NCBI RefSeq assembly: GCF_041381155.1 | Contig: NC_091136.1 | Location: forward strand, 52,504,284-52,568,283 | Length of the DNA stretch: 64,000 nucleotides | Direction of reading: 5' to 3' | From: Argopecten irradians | Taxonomy: Eukaryota > Mollusca > Bivalvia > Pectinida > Pectinidae | Shown here: positions 44,981-56,829 of the stretch, in pieces | Layout of the letters: every line of letters begins with the position of its first letter | Numbering within the stretch: position 1 is the stretch's first letter | Translations under genes and position numbers: made by a program | Notes under the pieces: generated by a model | Seen by the model: only the letters and a program-made list of their open reading frames with translations | Told to the model about the DNA's origin: nothing | The model's database searches: none

Positions 44981-44993
44981 AATAAATAAAATA

Positions 44994-46133
44994 CTATTGG
45001 GCACAATATTTTGGTAACGATTTTCTTTGAACAATATCGATATCACCACATAGTGTTTCGTATAGCTTCCACTCTGCACATGTAACGAATCCACTTTCAT
45101 ACTTTGGATTGATACCAATTTTCACTAAATACCGATCATTGTAGTCTACATCTGGCCGTGTCATCCCTTCACGATTTCCTTTAGCCGTTGTCTGGTGTAT
45201 CGCTGGAATTGTTTCCGTCGCATCGATTACTGTAGATTTAATTCGACGTGCGTGCGAAATGATGTAATTATCATAGGCGCGACGACCAATCACAAGAGGC
45301 GGTACATCTTTCCATGGAAACGATTTCGTTGTTATAAAGTAGTCAGCAGAATGGATTTCGAATAGTTTCCCTCGCGCAGTGGCAACTTTGGCAATATTCG
45401 GGAACGAAGCCGCTTCTTTAAGGGATAAGTTGAGAACATTTGTCCTAATACCGGATATAAACACAGAAGTGTGAGATTTAAACCTCTCCGCAATCAAATA
45501 CAGGGAATCGGATAAAGCATCTGTAAACAATATGTCGCTGTTGGCATAACCGTAAAATGTTGAATTCACATTAGCAATGACTGTCTGAAACATCTCTTTT
45601 AAAACAGGGGCACCACCGGCCGCGTGATGCATGATGGGATATGTTTTCCACCCATAATCCCTGGCTTGATCAGAAACAACACTATCATTTGTAAACATAA
45701 CAAGGTTAAACGTTGGTAAAAATCTACTCCAGTTTGTTAATGTCTTTTTATGTACTTCATGAACATGCTTTTCGTCTTTCCATGACGTAAATAAGGTGAG
45801 TATTGGTTGGTTCGAGATTTCATGATGTGGAGATAATAACAATTTCCTTGAATTACATTCGTGGATTAGCTCTCGGATTGCTCTGCGAAAATCATTAATG
45901 GAAGATTCTTCTTGGTCGAGAAAAGAACGAGAACAGGAATCCGAGAGATGTTCAGCCACAGAACGTTTACCGTTACTTGAGATGAAATTAGCAGACATTT
46001 GAAGGAAACTGGTAAAGGAGCAATGTTGATTTTTGTTCAGTCCTTTCCATGATACAAGGAAAACGAACAGATTAATAGCTCCGAGTACTGAGACCACAAC
46101 TACAAACTTCCGCATCAACCCTTCCGTAGGCAT
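44994..46133 (-). CDS. Type II membrane GT-A-like glycosyltransferase, paralogue 2
   Basis: A single open coding exon of 379 aa, ATG at 46,133. A basic start (MRKF) precedes a signal anchor at about 9-29 (FVVVVSVLGAINLFVFLVSW), then a cysteine-containing stem and a domain starting near 110: PILTLFTS, NLVMFTND (143-150), YGYANSDILFTD (194-205), DYFITTKSFPW (264-274), GRRAYDNYII (283-292), AIHQTT (311-316). It is alignable to paralogue 1 along its whole length, about half identical in the core blocks by eye, so the two arose by an old tandem duplication. The same Golgi glycosyltransferase inference applies. On the minus strand an acceptor CTTCTTTCAG ends at 46,208, 74 nt upstream of the ATG, showing that the 5' UTR is spliced. 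Confidence 0.75.
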   Translation of the reverse strand: MPTEGLMRKFVVVVSVLGAINLFVFLVSWKGLNKNQHCSFTSFLQMSANFISSNGKRSVAEHLSDSCSRSFLDQEESSINDFRRAIRELIHECNSRKLLLSPHHEISNQPILTLFTSWKDEKHVHEVHKKTLTNWSRFLPTFNLVMFTNDSVVSDQARDYGWKTYPIMHHAAGGAPVLKEMFQTVIANVNSTFYGYANSDILFTDALSDSLYLIAERFKSHTSVFISGIRTNVLNLSLKEAASFPNIAKVATARGKLFEIHSADYFITTKSFPWKDVPPLVIGRRAYDNYIISHARRIKSTVIDATETIPAIHQTTAKGNREGMTRPDVDYNDRYLVKIGINPKYESGFVTCAEWKLYETLCGDIDIVQRKSLPKYCAQ

Positions 46134-46157
46134 GACACTGCCAATGTCTCACAAATA

Positions 46158-47845
46158 GCTCATGTTAGGCATGTTGTTGATATCAAACCATAGTTTTTGG
46201 ACTTTGTCTGAAAGAAGAAAAATAAACTGGTGATATTGACAAGTCTGCACGTCAATTCGTCACACTCAAACTCCAGCTGTGTGTTGAAGTAGTATTCTGT
46301 GGTATTATACTAATCTACGCATTAATGACTGCGGTAAATTACATAAATGACGTTACCGGCATTCTATAACAAATGATAAATGTTAGTTAATCATGGAATG
46401 TTTCAACAGATATTATTGATTGGTTAAATCAACAGAACTAGCATAGAAGGTAAAACCATCTCTCAATGAAATCGTATAACTAACAAACATGGGGTAACTC
46501 TAGCCAACTGCTCTGAGTTAACACCAAGCGCAGTGTAAATTATTTCACAGATCACCAATCAGTTTTGTAGTTATATGCTCAAACGATAAATTGAAAGTTA
46601 ATAGAAGGTTCACTGTAGTCAGCGATTCCTATATCATTTTATGTTGGCAGCATGGCGAGCTATAGTATTGTATTGGATTCTAATTACTATTTCGATCTAA
46701 AATACTTCTTGCTAACTTTAGACATATATAACTTAATTCTTTTATACCTACGGGTGCAATACTGGCTGGTCTAGGGCAATACACTCATGTCGCCTGAGGC
46801 TGTATTGCATGGCTACCCATGCAATAAAGCCTCGTGACGTCATGGCGTAACAAAATCTCCTTTTCCTTGGCAAAATTTCATTTTTTCGCAAATATAACTG
46901 GTTTTACTATAAAGGATGCAAACAGCGGAATTTGTGTCGAAAATATCACGTAATTTTTCATGTATGGAAAATTGACTTCCAGTCGCGGATTTCTTCGAAT
47001 TCATTTCAAAATGGCGGAATATTATAGTTGTAAAATTGCAATAAAATGTTCAGGTATGACAGAAAAATACTCTTTCATAAATAGATATGAAGGATAGGGA
47101 TATTCTACCCTTGGGATAACAAAATGTTGCAAAACCCTCGGCAAGCCTGGGGTTTTACTACATTTTGTGACCCTCTGGTAGAATATTCCTATCCCTCATA
47201 TCCACTTATGAAAGAGTCTTATAATACCTAATGTTCAATGGTGTATGATAACTGTAATAAAAACAACATCATCAATAACGTTTTTAAAAATAAGCATCAT
47301 CAAATCAAAACAATAACCAATGCAATGACTTGAATGAGGCATGCTTCCATATGTGAAAATGACGTCTTCCTACTCAGAGTAGAAAAATAACTTGGTTTAC
47401 TAATTATATTTACAATCACAATTATTCTATTTTGTCAGAAAGAATATTATACTATGGTTGAGATTACAACATTTAATTCCGTATTGTCTCTTGTATATTA
47501 CACATTCACAGACAGGACATTTCTTACTCACACATACACACACAAAGAGAAAGCAGAGTATGCCTGGGGGCATGCCATACTACCACATAAGGTTATCACT
47601 ACGACGACTAAACGGCAGCATCAACTGCAATATAGAGACACACGCAATATACCAATAATTTGATATCTACAAACACATTCAAAGTATTGTTTCATATATA
47701 AACAACTGAATAGCTCACCTGTATAATTGGTGCTGAGAATGTCCGCTAAATCTCCTGACCCGTTGAAGGTCTTACCTCTTATGGGCTTTCCCATGCAACC
47801 TCTGTCATCAATCAGAATATTCACGGGGGCTGTCTCGAAAGTCAT
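46158..47845 (-). other. Candidate 5' exon and short ORF upstream of GT paralogue 2
   Basis: On the minus strand, an ATG at 47,845 (GAAATGA context) opens a frame reading MTFETAPVNILIDDRG and GKPIRGKTFNGSGDLADIL to a donor ACAG|GTGAGC (exon end 47,719). Joined in phase 1 to the acceptor at 46,207 it continues DKVQKLWFDINNMPNMSYL and stops at TGA, about 62 codons in all. That TGA lies five codons before the glycosyltransferase ATG and in the same frame. An earlier donor (AAGAG|GTAAGA) would give the same phase. This may be an upstream ORF in the 5' UTR or an alternative N-terminal exon; no protein family is recognised. Confidence 0.4.
46741..47225 (-). repeat. Repeat family A, copy 3
   Basis: Runs from TTTTATACCTACGGGTGCAA to TATCCACTTATGAAAGAGTC, the reverse orientation of the 9-kb copy. 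The hairpin head at about 47,085-47,215 pairs GATATTCTACCCTTGGGATA, ACAAAATGTTGCAAAACCC with GGGTTTTACTACATTTTGTG. It sits in the likely intron upstream of the second glycosyltransferase. Confidence 0.65.
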
Positions 47846-47849
47846 TTCT

Positions 47850-50800
47850 CTATCACCTGTCTCGTTTCAAACTCAGTATAGGAACACGTGAAAGACAAGT
47901 AATCTCATCTGGTATGCCTCATCTTGGCCAATTGTCGGATATAAGATGATGAAAGCTTTGGAACTAGAAAAGATTCAATCAATGGTTTGTCTCTTATCGT
48001 ATAGTAGTTTTTTGCGAGATACAATAAATCAGACTGGGATTGTTGACATCAGTACAAAACTTTAGACATTTTGTGCTTGCATTAAAAGTTAAAATACAGG
48101 GTGAGTATTTTAATGCAGGTTAAATCGTACATATGATGTGTTTTAATTTGTAGAAGCGAAATTGCGTTACTCAATCAAATATGGAAAACAAACATTGTGT
48201 CAAAAATATTAGTGATTGCAGAGCTAAAATATTTTTTAATAAAAAAATAAAGAGTGTTATTCTACCATTTTAATTACTTTTAAACATTTACATTTTCACA
48301 AGTCATGCTCACGGAACCGGACGCTCGGTGTTGATGTGAGTGTTTCTATATAACTCAAGAAAAGAGAGAAGTAAACCAAATATATGTGTGTATTCGTGTA
48401 AAATGTAATTATGAAATATTTAGAACCCCGGTCGTGAAATCTGATTGCAAGAGCAATCATTGATACTGGATCCTCAGTACCGGTAGTGATAATGTCGTAA
48501 TTACCATGGTCTATTTGGTTTATGTATATATTGTCTAACATTTAAGTCTACCAAATTTCCCCAAAACGCACAACTTCAACATTTATCACTATAGACACGG
48601 AGAAACTTTTATGCTACACACAATTGAGTCTAGGACTTCCCAAGATAAACCAAAACGCATCAAGCGATAAAAAGGGTTGTATACAGGTTCAGTAATTAGT
48701 GATTTGATAAGCCTATCATCTGATTGTCGTTAGAGAGAAAACATAAATCGAGAATAAAGACAGACAAAACCTAACAAAGAACAAGCCAAGATACTGTAAA
48801 CGATCAAGTATTCAATGACAATATCTGTTTGTTCACACATCCTCTTGAATGGAATCGATTTACAACCTATCGTACAATCATTCACTTGCATACCATCTTT
48901 TATAAAGACATCTTTGTTACCTTGAAGTGTACAGACACGTAAACCCTCGTGGGCAGTGTGTCACTGAAAACTCATGGTTATGTTTGCACCGTCCATCACG
49001 CATGGCTAATCAGGTCATTGAGAAGTAACACTTTACAGTTACAGGTCAAACACTGCAGCTGCAGATCATGTGAGGGGGGTGTCAAGTGGATATGTGACTC
49101 AGCAAATAACGAGCAAGGTGTCAGAAGAAAGAATTATTCAAATGAGTCTTATGCACCATGTGATTTTATTTAAAAGCCTTGCTTTTGAAGTACAAACTTA
49201 AGGGTCTCGAAAACCTTGGCATTTGTATGTCCAGTAACAATATGGCACGTCAGGGTAATTGGTAAGTTCGGAAGAGAGTGTTGTGTAACTGATGTGTATT
49301 TTTTCTGCATATAACATCGTTTTCATGTCGCATGATAATGCATTGTCTACAGAGTCAAATGGATTAAAAGCAGGCAAATGTAGCCATTTGGTTCTGTTAT
49401 CAATTATGGTATTTTTCTAATGTACGAAGGAAAGAAATCAGTTACTAGGATGGATCATGCTGTTACATTGCATCTAACATACCATTTCAAACAGACCAGT
49501 ATTCAATAGTGAAACGTTTGATAAGCTCTATCTTGTTTCAGTATTTTGGTTTAAACGACGTAACAATCAACGTCTGTAGAACTGATAAAATTTGTAAAGA
49601 AAAGGAAAATAAAACAATTATCATTGTATCATCGGAATTTATTTAATATTTTCTCAAGCCTTTTAAATTGTTTCAACGATAACAATTAAAGTATTCTGTT
49701 TACTTGCCATAGTCTTTCTTATTTTGGGTATTTGCAGTATAATTATTTTGCCGTCTATCTTAACTATCACACCATAACGATATTGCTGCTACATGTATGT
49801 TTCATTTTCTCTGTACAACTTACTATTTTTGACATAAAACAGTCCCCCTTTGGGCATACGATTACGTCATGTCAAATACAAAACTAATTTCATATGAAAC
49901 TGCCTAGAGGACGTACGGCCTTTGTTATGCGACAAAATATATAGTGAACGCCCTCTAGTGGCCAAGAATGTGTCACTGATGAGGGCCCTGTAGTCATATT
50001 ATTTAAAAGAAATACGATGACTGTATTCACATTTTTGTAAAAAGAATATGGGTGCTCTTATCATTCCATGCGAAATCTATTCAGATCGCCCGTTGATGAG
50101 ATCAGCTATACAATGTAATATGTTCAGAAGAAAGTAAAACAGTATTAACTAGAGCAAATATGAAAAAAAGATACATTATGGAGGTCTGTCCTTTAATCAA
50201 AATGGTATTTATAGAAAATATGCATTTCAGACTTCAGTGCTCTTTCTACTTTATGGTTGTATTATAAATCAAATGGAAAAGAAAACGAAGATGAAAGTAA
50301 ATCTAAAATTTAAAATTCAAAATTTTAGATAGGGATTGCAGATATGTTAATTGCTAGGAAATTAACTAAAGCCTTACCATCTTTAAGGTGCATTCAATCG
50401 ATAAGGTCCATAGAGGATTATTTGTTTGAAAACATCTCCTATAAGCTCTACTGATTAATGTTAGTTAAAGCCTTATATACTAGTCGATATAAGTATAAGC
50501 AAGTCAATTGTTTTGATGTACTAAAGAAAATATCTTCAGAAAATAGGTCACCGGAGTAGGTCATCGACCTGTGTCGGACTGTTACTTTAACAGGCAATAT
50601 TTCGTTTTCGCCTTTAACCTTTGACCGTTGAAATTACCATGAATCCAGAAAAAAAATCCAATGTTTTAGATACGTTGAAGCATACAATAGTCAACTGTAC
50701 GTAAGGTAAATTTATGTAAATTGTATGCTTATCATTGAAGACGCATAACAGACAAAAAAAAACCGAAAAATACTATAGTTTGGGGTGGTATAATAAAGGG

Positions 50801-51053
50801 TTGCATCCCTGTAGTTGATCTACGAGTAAATCCATACAGTATAAATCACAGGTAAATTTAACATGATGATGAATTCTCTGGTTCGCCGGGTCTGATAACC
50901 TTAAACAAATGAGACCTCTGAAGACCCCGTCAATCCTCCAGCACCTATTGCCGAGGGCCGCCCGGTCAACTCACACACCTGAGCTATAAGATGAAGTGTC
51001 CAGACACCACCAGAGAAAGATGATGATATGACCGTCTCCTTCACACCATCAAC
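47850..51053. other. Intergenic; LPMO 5' flank at the right end
   Basis: No supported exon. CGCCCTCTAGTGGCC near 49,950 is a phrase common in invertebrate interspersed repeats. Just before the next gene, GAGCTATAAGATG near 50,982 is TATA-like, about 65 bp upstream of the LPMO start codon. Confidence 0.35.
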
Positions 51054-54000
51054 ATGGCCGCTGGAGCTTACTATATAGATCTTCTGTGTGCAGTCAATAC
51101 GGCGTTTCTTCTTATTACTGTATGTGCCATTTCGGTTCAAGCACATGGAAGTATGGTCAGTCCGCCTCAAAGGTCTGCAATGTGGGCGTATGGTTTTAAG
51201 ACTCCAAAGAACTACAACTACAATGGTTTGAATTGTGGCGGGTTTACGGTATGTTATAGACCCAATTACAGCTCAGCAAACCTTATCTGTACAGAGTGTA
51301 ATGCACGTGTATGTTTCATCAACAGAATTGAAATACATCGTAACTTAAATTGTGAAGAGTCTACTCTAAGAGTATGATTGGCAAAACTTACAACTACAAT
51401 GTCCGGATTTCAAATGTACCTTCTACAAGCTTTGAAATCATTATTAAAATTGTCCTACTGGAGAAATGAATTTTTAATTTAGTATGTAATATGAAGTTAT
51501 TCTGAGACCGAAAATGGCTTGAAAGATTGAATTTTCGGTATTTTATAAGCCTGAACAGATTTTGCTTTGTTTTTTTTCGCTCACAAAACTCGTAGATACA
51601 GCATATTACTTTGTATTGTAGATAGACGTTTGATTGAGGTGTTATGCTTATCAATAAATTAGATTTATTATATTTCTTTAGACACAGTGGTATTATAACG
51701 GAGGAAAATGCGGCTTGTGTGGCGACAGCTACAGCGCTGAACGGATGAATGAAGATGGTGGCCTTTTTGCGACAGGTATCATCGCCAAGTCCTATCTCCA
51801 AGATACTATTATCGAGGTCAAAATTGAACTTTCGGCAAATCATGGAGGATGGTTTGAGTTTAGACTGTGTGCACGTAACAGTAAATACGATTATCTAACC
51901 CAAGAATGCCTTGATCGCCATGTTCTTCGCTCACCGGAAGGCAAAACAAGATATTACCCGGGGTTCTCAATGAGTAGTCACATGATTTCGTTACAACTTC
52001 CGGTTGGAGTTTCATGTAATCATTGCGTTTTACAATGGAAATACAATACAGGTAAGTACATTTTGCAAATACTATATTTCAAGACAATTAAATATTTTAT
52101 TCATAATAAGTTTGATACATGACTCTTAATTAATTACGTATTTGATTATAATTTTGGGTGGAATTCCTTGGGCGAGGCACATTACAGTATTGCATATTAA
52201 AAAAGAATATTTAAAAAGTATAAAAATGATTAAAAAATTATCTTTCCTGAACACTACAATATGTGCTGAACAGGACATTTCTTCGTTTGTTCACCAGGAA
52301 AATGTTGCAATTTTAATCATAAGAATTGATAATAGAAGATGAGGGTTTCAATGGCCATTGGTGATAGAATAACCATGGAAAAGTGAGGGGATTTGATGCA
52401 CCGTTAAGCATGTATGTGGTTTTAATGGCCATTGGTGATAGAATAACCACGGAAAAGTGAGGGGATTTAATGGGTCGTAAAGCATGTATGTGGTTTTAAT
52501 GGCCATCGGTGATAGAGTAACCAAGAAAAAGTGAGGGAATTTGATGGGTCTTAAGGCCGGTATATGGTTTTAATGGTCATTGGTGATAGAGTAACCAATG
52601 AAAAGTGAGGGGATTTAATGGGTCGTAAAGCCGGTATGTGGTTTTAATGGCCATTGGTGATAGAGAATAACCACGGAAAAGTGAGGGGATTTAATGGGTC
52701 GTAAAGCCGGTATGTGGTTTTAATGGCCATTGGTGATAAAATAACCACGGAAAAGTGAGGGGATTTGATGGGTCGTAAAGCCGGTATGTGGTTTTAATGG
52801 CCATCGGTGATAGAGTAACCAAGAAAAAGTGAGGGGATTTGATGGGTCTTAAGGCCGGTATATGGTTTTAATGGTCATTGGTGATAGAGTAACCAATGAA
52901 AAGTGAGGGGATTTAATGGGTCGTAAAGCATGTATGTGGTTTTAATGGCCATTGGTGATAGAGAATAACCACGGAAAAGTGAGGGGATTTAATGGGTCGT
53001 AAAGCATGTATGTGGTTTTAATGTCCATTGGTGAAAGAGAATAACCACGGAAAAGTGAGGGGATTTAGTAAGTCGTAAAGCCGGTGTGTGATTTTAATGG
53101 TAATTGGTGGAAGGATAACCACGGAAAGGTGAGGGAATTTGATGAGTTCGTAAAGCATGTATGTGGTTTTAATGGTCATTGGTGATAGAATAACCACGGA
53201 AAAGTGAGGGGATTTGATGCGCTGTAAAGCGATTATTTAGATTATTTTCTTTCATTTTGGATATGCTATGAAGAACAACTAATGTAAAACTTTCATGTAA
53301 AACGTTAACTTCCGGTTGGAAATAGGGATCAAAATTCAAGTTTCAAAGTTTCAGAAAGAAATCAATAAAAGATATTTAAAGAGACCTGTTATTGAGCATG
53401 AACCATCTATGATAAATGGCTAAGTTTGTTTCTATGAATTACCTTGACCTACATTCAAGGTCAAAAGGGCCGAATAATCTATGAAATTTTGAAACGATTT
53501 CTTGTAAAGTTCTGACAGGCCTAGAGACTTAATATTACACCTATAGTGTGGCGTTATAAAGCGCTACCAAGTTTGTTAATATGAATGACACTGACCTTCA
53601 TTCAACATCACACGGACCAAAATACCTAAATTCTTCAAATGAATTATTGTGATGTCCTGAAAAGCCTAGACACCTGTTATTGGGAATGTAGGATGAGGAG
53701 ATAAATGCCTACCAAGTTGTTAATATGGATGACCTTTACATATATTCACGGTCACAGGGGCCAAAAAATCTTCGACGGTACTAAAGGCCTTATATAAGGC
53801 CTGTAGCATGCTGATGCCTGTCAAATTGTCCAATCTTGGGATTATTTTTCATTGCATACACAGTAACATTATATATTAGGGCTTCCATTGAAATGTGTTT
53901 AAGACAAAGGTCATCTGTGCATCTCATTGCATTTCAGGAAACAGTTGGGGATGTGACCAGGGTTTCCGGTGCTGTATGGGATGCGGCGAGCAGGAACAAT

Positions 54001-54491
54001 TCTATAACTGCGCAGACGTAGAAATAACCGCTACCACCCACAAAATGAACAATGCACACAGTAGCTTGAATGGTCGTCCTTCTGTTGGGACAACAATGAC
54101 AAAATTATCCTACGAGAAGACCACACAGCCCGTAGTAAGGGTTATAGACACAACAACCCTGGGATGGGTCAAACCAAAGTTCACAACATTGAAGAAGAAA
54201 GTTTATACCGACAAATACACTGAATTTCTCACCAAAATGGGAATAACTGAAATCACAGACATGTCGAATAATGCCATAGAAGTTGGACCAACGAACCAAA
54301 TCTATGACGTTAACACTTATCGTACAAAGAAAACAACGGCAAAGCCTTTGGTAAAACATCGGGCAATTCGGTGTATAGGGAGAGGGGTGTGGAAAGTCGT
54401 TGAGGGGATGGACAAGTGGTGCAAGCAGAACTGCTCCCCCGGGACCTCGGCACCGCCCAGGGGTTGTAACTCGCACTGTCTGTGCCAATGA
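51054..54491 (+). CDS. AA15-type lytic polysaccharide monooxygenase, complete
   Basis: Three exons: 51,054-51,248 (phase 0), 51,682-52,051 (phase 1) and 53,938-54,491, giving 372 aa. A signal peptide ends ISVQA, leaving HGSMVSPPQRSAMWAYGF: the N-terminal His that forms half of the LPMO copper brace. The second brace His is in ELSANHGGWFEFRLC, and the axial aromatic probably in QEQFYNCADV. Cys pairs CGLCGD and CCMGCGEQ are typical of AA15 proteins (known from insects, crustaceans and molluscs). The enzyme should be secreted and oxidatively cleave chitin or cellulose using copper, a reductant and O2 or H2O2. After a Thr/Lys-rich linker (about 220-330) a Cys-rich tail (CIGRGVWKVVEGMDKWCKQN, then C..PGTS..CNSHCLCQ) resembles a small carbohydrate-binding module. 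Intron 2 (1.9 kb) carries a minisatellite and a second tandem repeat. Confidence 0.9.
52330..53228 (+). repeat. 74-bp minisatellite in LPMO intron 2
   Basis: About 12 tandem copies of a unit containing TGGTTTTAATGGCCATTGGT, GATAGAATAACCACGGAAAA, GTGAGGGGATTTGATGGGTC and GTAAAGCCGGTATG. A four-unit block (about 298 bp) is itself duplicated: the distinctive ATCGGTGATAGAGTAACCAA unit occurs near 52,505 and again near 52,804, each followed by the same AACCAATGAAAAG variant. Confidence 0.92.
53290..53830 (+). repeat. Diverged ~147-bp tandem repeat in LPMO intron 2
   Basis: Three diverged units share GACCTTCATTCAAGGTCA-like and AGGGGCCAAAATA-like phrases, at about 53,440, 53,587 and 53,733, followed by TTCTTGTGATGTCCTGA and CTACCAAGTTTGTTAATATG. 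Similar text is frequent in bivalve introns in my memory. Non-coding. Confidence 0.65.
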
Positions 54492-54890
54492 AATGGGCGT
54501 TCTACGAACGTCGTAGTTAAGGAAAAACAATTGTAACGGACACCATTTTTAAACAAAACAATCCAATGTTTTCAATCCAATGAAGCAATGAAAACTTACA
54601 TTTTGTTGACACGTTTAAAACTGCCCATCATCTTCACGTCTGTGTTCCGTTGACGTTAATACGTGTTTAAATATTACGCATAGAATACCATACCTGTAAT
54701 ACACAATATTGTAAAATTAAATTGCATTCAAGGATTTTCATGCAAGAAAGGGAAATATAAAATATCTTAAAATGGAAACATATTCGTGAAACATCGGCAA
54801 GGACAAACATTGTATGATTTCGTGAAAGTCAGTAAATTGTACAAAGTCATAATATAATGCAGAAAAAAAAAAGAAAAAAAAAGAAAAATT
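54492..54890. other. LPMO 3' flank
   Basis: 3' UTR and flanking DNA. No canonical AATAAA is obvious in the first 200 bases; nothing else is seen. Confidence 0.35.
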
Positions 54891-54892
54891 CT

Positions 54893-55012
54893 TTTTCATA
54901 AGTGGATATGAAGGATATTCTACCCTCGGGATCACAAAATGTTGCAAAACTCTCGGCAAGCCTCGGGTTTTACTACATTTTGTGACCCTCGTGTAGAATA
55001 AAAGAGTCTTAC
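54893..55012 (+). repeat. Repeat family A, copy 4 (hairpin head only)
   Basis: CATAAGTGGATATGAAGGAT, ATTCTACCCTCGGGATCAC, AAAATGTTGCAAAACTCTCG pairs with GGGTTTTACTACATTTTGTG and ACCCTCGTGTAGAATAAAAG. The tail part is missing. An A-rich tract (54,862-54,893) precedes it. Confidence 0.6.
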
Positions 55013-55019
55013 AGTACAG

Positions 55020-56825
55020 CATGCATGATTATTTTACCTGCCTGTGTAATTTACATAGGAGCAGAGTGTGTTAGTTGATGTTATTTTGAAATTTAAAAAA
55101 AAAATTAAATTATAAAACCAGTTTCTTTAATCATAAGAAATTGTATACACACCTTTTTTTTATCAAAGTGTCGTATTTATAGAAATATCTTCTAAATCGC
55201 ATCTGCTTGCTGATTAAAGAAAAGAACATTTTAGCCCTTGATAAATTTTCGGATATTCTGCAAGCAGATTTACATTGTAAATCACTTCTTTGGTGCAGTA
55301 GCAGAGCTGCGTGTATGTATTTCGATACTGCGTAGATATCATTGAAGATCATAGCTCTTACTGCTGTAGGTGTAGCATGTCAATTTGGCCAAAATATGCT
55401 GATAAATACAAGTGTTCAGAAAATAAGAAAACAAACTGTGCAGTAGGTTTGAATCATATTTTTTCACCAAATAACCATAATATGAACTCGTGTCAGACAC
55501 CTACGCAAATATGGAGATAACGAATGATAAATCTAACATTTTTTCTAAGATTCAATGTAGTATTTTCACTATGCTCAAATGTCATTATATAATGTAGCAT
55601 TTGATACGAATACTGGTATTAATGAAAATGTCTTCATATGGCATATTTGCATATTTTGTTTTATAGAGTTGTGATGATTGGAATGTCATTTGGTATCATA
55701 AATAACAAGCATAATATGCATGTCAAAATAAAATGGGCTCGAAAGTGTATGTTTGTGTAAAGACAAACAACAACATGTGGGAGTACCTCTATTGACACGA
55801 TTAAGTATAACATGACATGCTTATTTACCTATTTGGTTAATTATGATCCAAACCTACTGTACTATTTTCCCAGGAATGTACCTTTTACGTTCAGTTTGTC
55901 AACAAATAAGGTATTAGTTAGTAAGAACTACGGTTAATACAAATAGCTTACATAATGTAAAAAGACAACAACAACAAAACATACAAATGTAGCTTAATCA
56001 GCTTAATCATCTACATTTGTAAGGTTTTTTTCAGTAGCACCAAAGTCGTTTATGTGTATACAAAATGTCACTCTAGTTCTAACAGGAGTTACCGGCAAAA
56101 AAAATCTTAATAAAAGCAGATATTTCAACATTAAAATTGGTTTCAATCTGCCAATATTAATGTAATCTTTATATTCAAGTTGTTATAAGTATAGCTACTA
56201 GAAATCGGAATTTATCTAGATATAAACGTAGTGTATATTACAACAGTGATATGCAAAAATAGTATATGGGCGAGGTCACCGGATATCAGGCGGATTATGT
56301 TATCAGTAGTGTTTCAACTATATAATTCAACCTTCATATTTCGTATACATTGTAATTAAACGACGTTACTTAATTTTTACTCGGCGTACCACAGAGTGGT
56401 CTTAAGACAGTTTGTAAAGGATGAGCACTCATATAACGTACGTCCATTTAGAGAGATAACTAAACTGGAAGAATTTATTCCGGATGTCTATCGCACATAT
56501 CATACTACATTCTTGGCCAATGATATCTTTATTGTACGTCGAGTTTGTAATGTGAACCATTAGGTCAGAAGACACACTGATACAACAAAACAAATGATAA
56601 TAAACAAATGAGATAACACAAACGGTCACAGAAAATAGAAAATGTCATTAGAAACACAAATCACTGTGTCAGTAAATTTAAAAGCAAAATAAAAATACAA
56701 GAAAAATGTCTTTAAAACGACAAGAAAATTACTTAACAGGTCTAGATATCTATATAAATTATATAAGTGTGTTTACGAAAGAAGACCTCAACATCATACC
56801 TACACCAACTGCAGTTAATCTACAG
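55020..56825. other. Intergenic, no gene seen
   Basis: No supported ORF. AT-rich, with a short inverted repeat ACAAATGTAG..CTACATTTGT near 55,983-56,020. Confidence 0.35.
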
Positions 56826-56829
56826 TCAG

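Noticed and set aside
48949-49173. 74-codon ORF with several cysteines
   Set aside because: No splice support, domain or signal peptide; composition fits chance.
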